Below are positions 1-6,119 of a stretch of 7,654 nt of DNA, piece by piece. The notes under the pieces were generated by a model. It made no database searches and had not been told where the DNA came from. It saw nothing but the letters and a program-made list of their open reading frames with translations. The stretch lies in the NCBI GenBank assembly GCA_946481105.1, contig CAMLMM010000083.1, forward strand, positions 1 through 7,654, written 5' to 3'. The translations under genes and the position numbers were made by a program. The DNA comes from an uncultured Alphaproteobacteria bacterium (GTDB taxonomy: Bacteria > Pseudomonadota > Alphaproteobacteria > Micavibrionales > Micavibrionaceae). The stretch's first letter is position 1. Each line of letters opens with the position of its first letter.

Positions 1-229
1 CCTCACCCATAAAGCGGAACAGGCGGCGATCAATTTTTTCCTGCAGATTGATATTTGGCTTACCGTATACCTGAGAACGGAACCCCTTTGCGGCATAATC
101 CTCGGAGAACGTAATACCAGACTTACCTGCTTTCAGGGAAGCTGTTACCTCTTCAGCGTTATTACCAATGCAGGACACAATGCCCAGACCAGTGACAACG
201 ACACGACGTGCGTTTGGTTGAATCGGCAT
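1..229 (-). CDS. fabB: FabB, 3-oxoacyl-[ACP] synthase I, N-terminal part (cut by left window edge)
   Basis: Elongating beta-ketoacyl-ACP synthase of type II fatty acid synthesis in the cytoplasm. With FabA it commits the cis-3-decenoyl intermediate to unsaturated fatty acids. Only the first 76 residues are present. They show the opening strand typical of KAS enzymes, RRVVVTGLGIVSCIGNN at about residues 8-24, followed by the SGI and RSQVYG segments seen in FabB. The catalytic Cys-His-His triad lies outside the window. ATG at 229 is preceded by AAGGA at a 9-base spacing, so the start is well supported. It lies 29 bases downstream of the fabA stop, consistent with one transcript. FabF is the main alternative, but the position next to fabA and the RSQVYG-type N-terminus favour FabB. 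Confidence 0.95.
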   Translation of the reverse strand, partial: MPIQPNARRVVVTGLGIVSCIGNNAEEVTASLKAGKSGITFSEDYAAKGFRSQVYGKPNINLQEKIDRRLFRFMGE

Positions 230-258
230 AGGATAAAATCCTTTCGATAGAAGGAAAA

Positions 259-807
259 CTATAGAGAGCGCGGGTTATCGAACAGACCGACTTTAAGATC
301 GGTCGCTTCATAGATAACTTTGCCATCGGCAATAACCTGCCCATCAGCAACACCAAGAACCAGCTTGCGATTGATCACACGCTTGATTTCGATGTTGTAT
401 TGGACCAGTTTCGTTTCAGGTAGAACCTGACCGGTGAATTTCAACTCACCAAGTCCCAGAGCACGGCCAGAACCCGGCGCACCTGTCCAGCCGAGATAAA
501 AGCCCAGCAATTGCCACAGGGAATCCAGACCAAGGCAGCCCGGCATCACCGGATCACCTTCAAAGTGACATTCAAAGAACCATAGTGATGGCTTGATATC
601 AAACTCAGCCTTCAGGAAGCCCTTATCATGAGCCCCACCCGTCGCAGAAATTTCTGTGATGCGGTCAAACATAAGCATCGGTGGTAATGGCAGTTTTGCA
701 TTACCGGGACCGAACAATTTCCCGTGCCCACATTCGATCAAATCGTCGTAGGAATAGCTGGATTTAGGTGTAAAAGTCATCGCACTCTTTTCGGCCAAAT
801 TCGACAT
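259..807 (-). CDS. fabA: FabA, 3-hydroxydecanoyl-[ACP] dehydratase/isomerase
   Basis: Bifunctional cytoplasmic enzyme that dehydrates 3-hydroxydecanoyl-ACP and isomerises trans-2- to cis-3-decenoyl-ACP, the branch point for anaerobic-type unsaturated fatty acid synthesis. The 182-residue product carries the hot-dog fold signature [15 protein letters not shown]. His81 and Asp95 match the catalytic His and Asp of the family, with the same 14-residue separation as in E. coli FabA. Other hallmarks are [10 protein letters not shown] (40-50) and KFTGQVLP near residue 125. The length is about 10 residues above the usual 171-172. The ATG at 807 has AAAGG 8 bases upstream. A second in-frame ATG at residue 10 has GAG 5 bases upstream and would give 173 residues, so the exact start is open. 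It forms a pair with fabB downstream and has a plausible -10 in the upstream gap. Confidence 0.97.
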   Translation of the reverse strand: MSNLAEKSAMTFTPKSSYSYDDLIECGHGKLFGPGNAKLPLPPMLMFDRITEISATGGAHDKGFLKAEFDIKPSLWFFECHFEGDPVMPGCLGLDSLWQLLGFYLGWTGAPGSGRALGLGELKFTGQVLPETKLVQYNIEIKRVINRKLVLGVADGQVIADGKVIYEATDLKVGLFDNPRSL

Positions 808-894
808 AACATAAACCTTTATTCTGGGGTCTTTTATACGAATTTCCGCAGGGGGGTGGCAAGAGCCGAATATTCCCCATCCCCGTCTTGTTAT

Positions 895-900
895 ATTATA
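895..900 (-). promoter_or_regulatory. Candidate -10 element for fabA-fabB
   Basis: On the minus strand the 117-base gap upstream of fabA contains a perfect TATAAT, followed by a roughly 80-base leader to the fabA start. No good -35 hexamer is found at 16-18 bases (TACAGT is the best at 17), so the promoter is only tentative. It would allow fabA-fabB to be transcribed independently of the ATPase gene, whose stop lies 25 bases upstream. The rest of the gap has runs of G and C but no recognisable terminator or operator. Confidence 0.35.
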
Positions 901-924
901 TGTAAATAATGCATCGCACTGTAG

Positions 925-3222
925 TTAAGCCGGGTTAGGCATATTACCGCCTGTAAAACCCATAAAATCCTTCCGCTGCTGAGATGCTTGCCTCACGTTT
1001 CGCAAAAGGGTGATTGCCGTTTCTGGTTGTGGATTCTTGCCCCCTATCAAATCCATTTGTTTCCGGACACGGGCAAAATCATCAGGCGTCAACTGTAAGG
1101 GTAATTTCATATCTTTAGGCAACGGCATGCCAATTATATCGCGAAAAGCTGTCGCTTGTTGCGATGGCAATAGATAACCAGCACGCAAAGCAAAGGTAAA
1201 CCGCGCTATCTTGTCGCTTGATACATCATAAGGTGTGTCTGCCAGAACTATCATGGGACATGTTACGCTATCAAATAGATCGGTCTCGCCACGAATAAGC
1301 CTAAACTGTTCATCAAATAAAACGTCTGCTCCACTGATAACAAGGGCTGAACCATCGGCCTCTGCACGTTCCATGACATTAGCCAGTTTATTTACGTCCA
1401 AGCGATTACCGACTTTTTCATTGAGAAGCTCCTGAAAAGGTACCTGCATAGGCGATATGCCTAAACGGTCACAAAGCCACAAGGCACTGCTGCGCTTACC
1501 AGCCCCTTGCGGGCCGACAAGACACAATGAAAAGCCAGGCTGCTTCTTCAGCCCTACCTTCAGAGAATTTGCAAAATCCTTCAAAGAACAACCGAGATTC
1601 ATCAGTGCTGGATTAAAACCCGTCACACTCAAAGGGGTGCGCTTTGGTACAGAACCACCATGAATACCTCTTACTGTTTCGCTGAATACAAGCTGCAATG
1701 CATCGATGACTTTTGGTTCCCGGGCCTTTTTCAGATCACGCCTTAGGCCCGTGGCCTGCACCGTGTATTCCAACATGCCCGGACTAAGTTCAGGAAAAGT
1801 ACGCGCTAGACCAGCAGCGGCATCAAACGATAGCGTGAGATTTGCCGCACGCGCATTCTCCAATATAACATCCGCGCGCTTTGACCAAGGCATTGCCGGA
1901 ATATGAAAGACCGGAAGCATCCGTCGGATTGTTGATTCTGCAATCAGGTCAATACGATTTGTCGTCATGAACGACAAAGCGCTGCTGGCGTCTAGCGCGG
2001 CCTGAAGATGATTTTTTAATCCGCCACCCTGAAACCGGTAATCGTTCGGATCACGAAACATACCCTCTGCTTCGCCCACGTGCAGGATTGCCTTTTTATT
2101 AAGCCGGCCCACAAGGAAGGATGCAAGAAGAAACGCATTTAACTGTTCAAGCCGGCCCGGTTCTTCTTCTTTATCATATCGGGATCTGCCTTCTTTGAGT
2201 GAATAACTTCTGGGCAGAAGTTGCCCCACATCGTAAATGGCATAGCCGAGCTTTTTAGCTATGACAGCTGCCAATGTTGTTTTTCCGCTGCCACCACCAC
2301 CATAAAGCAGGATATTCCCCTTACCAGACTTTATTCCCTGCTCCAGCATGCCCGCCGCTGTCTCATAAATAGCCTTTCCCTTTTCACCAAGAAAATCAAA
2401 ATCCCTATCAAAATCCCGTGGTGTTGTAATGACTGTACCGATCAACTGATCGACCATCGCATCAGGATGCATATTTGGTTCATTCAATATCGCTGTAATG
2501 GGAGCTGATACCACGTATGGAACTACATTGCCTCCTCGCTCTGGTGATGTCAGGAAAGCGGCCTTGCGCAGAGGCTTATCAGCCGCCAGAACATGCTGAA
2601 CATTATTAACCGGCATATTGAGAAATCGTGCCACATGCTTATTGGCATCATTTTCGGTTAATGGCGTCATTCTGCTGATAAGCGCATTAAAGGGCGTAAT
2701 GCTATCTCTGCCTGCCATGCACAGAAAAAACTCACTAAGGCATCTTTCATCCTCGCCAAAGCCAATTCTATCAAATAGCGCCTTTAAACTTACAACTGTT
2801 TGCTCTTCATTAACAGGATCTGCCTCATCCCTAACTTCCAAAGCGTCAATAAGTGTTTTAATCATGAATTCACGTTGCTGCCTCGGAAGCGAGATAAAAA
2901 GTCCCCTGTCCTTAGCCGCCAGCTTATTAAGTTTTTTTGCCTCTATGGTCTCTTGTGTCCTGCGATCCATATCCTGATTGATTCTGCTAAACCACTCGTC
3001 TTCGTCCTCTCCCGGTCTATGCTCAAAATCAATTGCCTTTTCTTTTTCTTTAATCGCCTGTCCGCCAAACACCTCCTCCATAACGGATGGCATTTCCATG
3101 GGAACATCGATGGCGTTTTCATGCATCCATTTAGCAACTGAAAAAGCCTGAAATGAATGTGCGGGGAAACTTTTGAGATAATTGGCAAACCACGTCAGTT
3201 TGCGATCGGTCCAATACTCCAT
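925..3222 (-). CDS. Large twin-AAA+ ATPase-like protein with degenerate Walker motifs
   Basis: A 765-residue cytoplasmic protein with no signal peptide or membrane segment. Residues 1-145 are charged and probably helical. Residues 145-280 resemble the helical/winged segment that precedes AAA modules in the two-module COG0464-like family. Module 1 has a P-loop GGGGSGKTT (308-316, Lys314), a Walker B-like AILHVGEAEGMF (378-389), sensor-1-like TTNR (420-423) and an Arg pair at 433-434. A linker with PLSVTGFNPAL (530-540) leads to module 2, with P-loop GPQGAGKRS (570-578, Lys576), Walker B-like ALVISGADVLF (626-636) and one Arg at 674 in the arginine-finger region. In module 1 the Walker B Asp is Gly383, while Glu384 remains. 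In module 2 both acidic positions are gone (Ser630, Gly631), and the Thr/Ser after the P-loop Lys is Arg577. Module 1 may bind ATP and hydrolyse it weakly; module 2 looks like a structural pseudo-ATPase. The substrate is unknown. ATG at 3222 follows a strong AAGGGGAG. The gene lies 122 bases downstream of an unrecognised gene on the same strand. Confidence 0.88.
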   Translation of the reverse strand: MEYWTDRKLTWFANYLKSFPAHSFQAFSVAKWMHENAIDVPMEMPSVMEEVFGGQAIKEKEKAIDFEHRPGEDEDEWFSRINQDMDRRTQETIEAKKLNKLAAKDRGLFISLPRQQREFMIKTLIDALEVRDEADPVNEEQTVVSLKALFDRIGFGEDERCLSEFFLCMAGRDSITPFNALISRMTPLTENDANKHVARFLNMPVNNVQHVLAADKPLRKAAFLTSPERGGNVVPYVVSAPITAILNEPNMHPDAMVDQLIGTVITTPRDFDRDFDFLGEKGKAIYETAAGMLEQGIKSGKGNILLYGGGGSGKTTLAAVIAKKLGYAIYDVGQLLPRSYSLKEGRSRYDKEEEPGRLEQLNAFLLASFLVGRLNKKAILHVGEAEGMFRDPNDYRFQGGGLKNHLQAALDASSALSFMTTNRIDLIAESTIRRMLPVFHIPAMPWSKRADVILENARAANLTLSFDAAAGLARTFPELSPGMLEYTVQATGLRRDLKKAREPKVIDALQLVFSETVRGIHGGSVPKRTPLSVTGFNPALMNLGCSLKDFANSLKVGLKKQPGFSLCLVGPQGAGKRSSALWLCDRLGISPMQVPFQELLNEKVGNRLDVNKLANVMERAEADGSALVISGADVLFDEQFRLIRGETDLFDSVTCPMIVLADTPYDVSSDKIARFTFALRAGYLLPSQQATAFRDIIGMPLPKDMKLPLQLTPDDFARVRKQMDLIGGKNPQPETAITLLRNVRQASQQRKDFMGFTGGNMPNPA

Positions 3223-3226
3223 TCAA

Positions 3227-3258
3227 ATCTCCCCTTATGCTTTTTTTGATTGGGAGAC
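3227..3258 (-). promoter_or_regulatory. Possible hairpin sequestering the Shine-Dalgarno of the AAA+ gene
   Basis: In the minus-strand RNA, GUCUCCC (complement of 3252-3258) can pair with GGGAGAU (complement of 3227-3233), giving six Watson-Crick pairs plus one terminal G-U and an 18-base A-rich loop. The 3' arm is the core of the ribosome binding site AAGGGGAG, which ends just before the ATG at 3222. Folding would hide the site, so translation of the ATPase could be conditional. This is read from complementarity alone. There is no aptamer-like domain that I recognise. Confidence 0.35.
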
Positions 3259-3344
3259 AGCCTATACATTTTCATATTAGCGATCAATAGATGCTATGAC
3301 TTTACATGTGCATCACAAAATATAATAAGAATCTGGAAAATATA

Positions 3345-4316
3345 TTAATGTGCTGAAACAGCAACGTTTTGTGCGCCATGCGAACGATAAGTTTCCGTCA
3401 TGGCGGCCATCGCCAATGGCTTGGCAATAACAGGCTCCAGCTCCGGGGTATCACCGCCAGCTGCCACAGCCAGCATACGGCCTGCGGCCTTGGCACAGGC
3501 AACAGCCTGATCCATAAGGTCCATCATACCGATAATGCGGAAGAAACCTCGTGCAGACGGCTCAAGACTGACGATCAAATCATAAGGTGCGTTTGCCGGG
3601 CAATCGTTGGCCGCCAAACCAAAACGCCAGTCAGAGCCAGCAGGAATACCCAGACGCACAGCTTCCTGTGTCATCACATAAGAAACCTGATCCAGACGAT
3701 CATTCCATGTCACAGGATTGAATACAGCAGATGGCACATGCCCCATGGCAAGGCAGCGACCCGCAACAGCAGAAAGACCGCTAACGCTATCAGCAAGGCT
3801 CCAGCCTTCTGCGCCAATCTTTTCTTCGATTACGATATCGCACAACTCCTGCGCTGCGATTTCATAGCCCATGCAGCGGTTTGTGCATTCAATAAACAAG
3901 CGAAATGTTTCAGCGCGCGGTTGGCCGCAGGATTCAAGCTGAATAATCATGCCCTGAACAACGGTAACCAACAGATCATGGAAATCATAAGCGCAATTCA
4001 ACCAGTCCTCGAACAAACGGCGCGCCAAGGAACGACCAATTTCAGTTTCAGATTCTATGACGTAAGCAGGCGGCAGAACATTTGGCCCCAATGCGCCTGT
4101 TGACGGTTCACATTCCAGCATTTGCGCAAGACGCGCATATGTAGCCTCCAGCCCATGGTCAGGCTCATCAAACAGCAAAAGCGTCTCTACCGTGATACCG
4201 GCCAGCAATTGAATCATGCGCATCCCGTCGGTTTCCTCACCGGCAAGGGAAGCTTGATTCATAAGGCACTTGTGGATGTGCGCAGCGAATCCGGTTTTAT
4301 CGATCAGGATGGACAT
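3345..4316 (-). CDS. Unrecognised 323-residue soluble protein, cysteine-rich
   Basis: I do not recognise a family. The product has no signal peptide or transmembrane stretch and looks mostly alpha-helical and cytoplasmic. It has ten cysteines (17, 69, 108, 130, 144, 148, 159, 188, 239, 274). Five of them fall in residues 108-159, including a CxxxC pair at 144/148, but they do not form a standard zinc-ribbon or iron-sulfur pattern. An acidic stretch LLLFDEPD (46-53) looks superficially like a Walker B motif, but there is no P-loop, so it is not an ATPase on this evidence. The C-terminal third is rich in Ala and Met. ATG at 4316 has GAGAG 8 bases upstream, an acceptable but not strong site. The gene is upstream of and co-oriented with the twin-AAA+ gene with no visible terminator between, so they may be co-transcribed. 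The sense strand was chosen because the antisense frame is rich in His, Cys and Arg. Confidence 0.8.
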   Translation of the reverse strand: MSILIDKTGFAAHIHKCLMNQASLAGEETDGMRMIQLLAGITVETLLLFDEPDHGLEATYARLAQMLECEPSTGALGPNVLPPAYVIESETEIGRSLARRLFEDWLNCAYDFHDLLVTVVQGMIIQLESCGQPRAETFRLFIECTNRCMGYEIAAQELCDIVIEEKIGAEGWSLADSVSGLSAVAGRCLAMGHVPSAVFNPVTWNDRLDQVSYVMTQEAVRLGIPAGSDWRFGLAANDCPANAPYDLIVSLEPSARGFFRIIGMMDLMDQAVACAKAAGRMLAVAAGGDTPELEPVIAKPLAMAAMTETYRSHGAQNVAVSAH

Positions 4317-4448
4317 GCCTGAAGCTCTCGCAGAGGATTAGAATGTGGAAGGAATTGTTATTATTCTTGAGGAGTCTTTTGTATAAGTCTGTGGATAGCG
4401 TGTGAATTTCCTGTGGACGAATCACCTTAACTAACCACAATCACTAGG
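4317..4448 (-). promoter_or_regulatory. 132-base gap with candidate promoter and TGTGGA/TCCACA nonamers
   Basis: This gap lies between the SH3 gene and the unrecognised 323-residue gene, both on the minus strand. On that strand TTCACA, 15 bases, then TATACA could form a weak promoter for the 323-residue gene; the short spacer makes it doubtful. The gap also holds DnaA-box-like nonamers. CTATCCACA (4390-4398, minus) has one mismatch to TTATCCACA. TCGTCCACA (4412-4420, minus) and CTAACCACA (4431-4439, plus) have two mismatches each, and CCTTCCACA (4344-4352, minus) has three. The best box falls inside the proposed -35/-10 spacer. No terminator hairpin with a T tract follows the SH3 gene. Confidence 0.3.
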
Positions 4449-4973
4449 CTAATTGAGTTCTTCGTTCTCGTAAATACCCCAAAGTGAATTTCTTGAAATC
4501 CAGCCCTTAAAGCCGCCGGCAGCGACACGGCACCAGGCCTTATCGCATTCCTCTATACGGGCAATAACGCCAGGCTCCAATCTGACAACCATGCGGGCTG
4601 AGTCAGAAGGCTTTTCCCTTACTGGGGCCAAATCTTCGCTTTTTACAAGCGCTGTACGTTCGCCTGATAGCAGGGTCTGGCTAACCCAGCCACCCTCTCC
4701 CTCGGAATCGCGGATTTTGCGCCAGACATCGAATTCCTCGACAATCTCAACCGGTAAATCTGACTTTTGGTATATCCAGCGGATGGGGTAGCGGACGGAT
4801 GGCCCTGTACGCACATAAACCTTGTCAGATTTCAGCGATACAAAACGCGGTAATGGCAGACCGGATGTCTTGATTGCCGTACCATTAATGCTGTCAGCAG
4901 CAGGCTCCTCCGCTTTTGCGGAGGGTATACCAAGAGCTAAAACAGCTAATAGAATAAGGGTCAGTAAACGCAT
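4449..4973 (-). CDS. Exported protein with two bacterial SH3-like repeats
   Basis: A 174-residue product. Residues 1-21 form a clear Sec signal peptide: MRLLT, a Leu/Ala-rich core, then an AKA-type cleavage site after residue 21, so it should act in the periplasm. The first SH3-like unit (about 44-103) has VYVRTGPS at 52-59, WRKIRD at 84-89 and GGWV at 94-97. The second (about 107-167) repeats the pattern with PVRE, EPGVIARIEECD, WCRV and GWISR. Such bacterial SH3 domains usually bind peptidoglycan or cell-wall peptides; that role is inferred here. The frame stays open upstream to 5321, but that part is antisense to dusA and has poor composition. ATG at 4973 immediately precedes the signal peptide and is preferred, although its Shine-Dalgarno (AAGA) is weak. 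It diverges from dusA. Confidence 0.9.
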   Translation of the reverse strand: MRLLTLILLAVLALGIPSAKAEEPAADSINGTAIKTSGLPLPRFVSLKSDKVYVRTGPSVRYPIRWIYQKSDLPVEIVEEFDVWRKIRDSEGEGGWVSQTLLSGERTALVKSEDLAPVREKPSDSARMVVRLEPGVIARIEECDKAWCRVAAGGFKGWISRNSLWGIYENEELN

Positions 4974-5132
4974 GAGAATCTTGAATGAATCGGTAATTGA
5001 GCCAGAACAGCCCACAGAGATATCCCCAGTATAGCGAGGTTTGTTATGAGAAAAAAGGAGTCCGTATAGAGAACATTTAATTATGACAATATTTCCTTGA
5101 AGAAAAACACCCCACCCGCTATATCTTGCGCC
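4974..5132. promoter_or_regulatory. Divergent promoter region between the SH3 gene and dusA
   Basis: This 159-base AT-rich stretch separates two divergent genes and should hold both promoters. For the SH3 gene, the minus strand has a near-consensus -10, TATACT (plus-strand 5028-5033), but only a T-run at the -35 position. For dusA, two options appear on the plus strand. One is TTGTTA (5041-5046), 18 bases, then TATAGA. The other is TTGAAG (5097-5102), 17 bases, then TATATC (5120-5125). The second would start RNA at or next to the ATG at 5133. None of these hexamer pairs is strong enough to be certain. Confidence 0.4.
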
Positions 5133-6119
5133 ATGAATAAACCCTATGTCTCCATAGCGCCGATGATGGACTGGACGGATCGGCATTGCCGTTTCTTCCA
5201 CCGCCTGATATCGCCGAATGCCGTGCTGTTCACCGAGATGGTGACAACAGGCGCGATTATCTATGGTGACAAGGAACGTCATCTGGCGTTCAGCCCGCAG
5301 GAGCATCCGTTGGTGTTGCAACTAGGCGGCAGTGACCCGACAGCACTGGCAACTTGTGCCAAGATTGCTGCTGAAGAATATGGTTATGACGAGATCAACC
5401 TGAATTGCGGCTGCCCCAGTGACCGTGTGCAAAATGGATCGTTCGGTGCCTGCCTGATGAATGAACCGGAAACGGTTGCCGCCTGCGTTGCCGCCATGAA
5501 ATCTGTTATCGATATTCATGTTACAGTCAAATGCCGTATAGGTATCGATGACTGCGAAGAACGCCCCTTCCTTGATCGTTTCATCAAAACCGTGATGGAT
5601 GCCGGATGTGCTGAATTCACCATTCACGCCCGCAAGGCCTGGCTGAAAGGTTTAAGCCCCAAAGAGAACCGCGAAGTGCCACCACTGCGTTACGATATCG
5701 CTGCCGAAATTAAACAGAAATATCCGCAACTAAAAATTATCCTGAATGGTGGCCTTACAGACATCGTACAAATGAAAGAACACTTAAGCGTGTTCGATGG
5801 TGTGATGATCGGACGCGAGGCATACCAGAACCCCTGGAGTCTCGCCGAGATAGAACGCGAAATATTTGGCGATACGCGCAAAATCAGCCGTTACGACATC
5901 ATCGAACAATTTATTCCGTATCTAGAAGAACAAATGGCGCGCGGCGTGCCGCTGAAATCCATGACGCGTCACATTCTCGGCCTATTCCACGATCAGCGCG
6001 GCGGCAAAAAATGGCGTCAAGTCATAAGTCAGGAATCACACCTTCCGGAAACACAGCCCCGTGACCTGCTTGAGCGCGCATCATCAACGGCACGCGAGCA
6101 GTGGCTGGTAGCCGCCTGA
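5133..6119 (+). CDS. dusA: DusA, tRNA-dihydrouridine(20/20a) synthase
   Basis: FMN-dependent enzyme that uses NADPH to reduce uridine to dihydrouridine at position 20/20a in the tRNA D-loop. The 328-residue product shows the TIM-barrel start SIAPMMDWTDRHCRFF (7-22), EMVTTGA (35-41), LQLGGSDP (62-69) and the catalytic loop INLNCGCPSDRV with Cys94. It also has KCRIG (133-137), the FMN phosphate-binding NGG (205-207) and GREAYQNPW (227-235). HARKAWLKGLSPKENR (165-180) is characteristic of the DusA subgroup rather than DusB or DusC. The length is normal. The frame could also open at a TTG at 5097 (12 extra residues), but family members begin just before the SIAPMMDW strand, so ATG 5133 is preferred. 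No Shine-Dalgarno precedes it. It converges on the metalloprotease-like gene, the stop codons abutting. Confidence 0.96.
   Translation: MNKPYVSIAPMMDWTDRHCRFFHRLISPNAVLFTEMVTTGAIIYGDKERHLAFSPQEHPLVLQLGGSDPTALATCAKIAAEEYGYDEINLNCGCPSDRVQNGSFGACLMNEPETVAACVAAMKSVIDIHVTVKCRIGIDDCEERPFLDRFIKTVMDAGCAEFTIHARKAWLKGLSPKENREVPPLRYDIAAEIKQKYPQLKIILNGGLTDIVQMKEHLSVFDGVMIGREAYQNPWSLAEIEREIFGDTRKISRYDIIEQFIPYLEEQMARGVPLKSMTRHILGLFHDQRGGKKWRQVISQESHLPETQPRDLLERASSTAREQWLVAA

Noticed and set aside
46..53. Walker B-like LLLFDEPD in the 323-residue protein (residue numbers), suggesting an ABC-type ATPase
   Set aside because: There is no P-loop, Q-loop or signature motif anywhere in the protein, so the match is taken as chance.
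2221..2977. Overlapping plus-strand open frames inside the AAA+ gene
   Set aside because: They have no ribosome binding sites or recognisable domains, and the minus strand encodes the P-loop and AAA regions across the same bases.
3369..4103. 244-codon open frame on the plus strand opposite the 323-residue gene
   Set aside because: Its product is rich in His, Cys, Arg and Thr with no domain, typical of an antisense shadow. The minus-strand frame covers the whole span with normal composition.
4974..5321. 116-residue N-terminal extension of the SH3 protein
   Set aside because: It is antisense to the well-supported dusA start and has low-quality composition. The internal Met at 4973 begins a textbook signal peptide.
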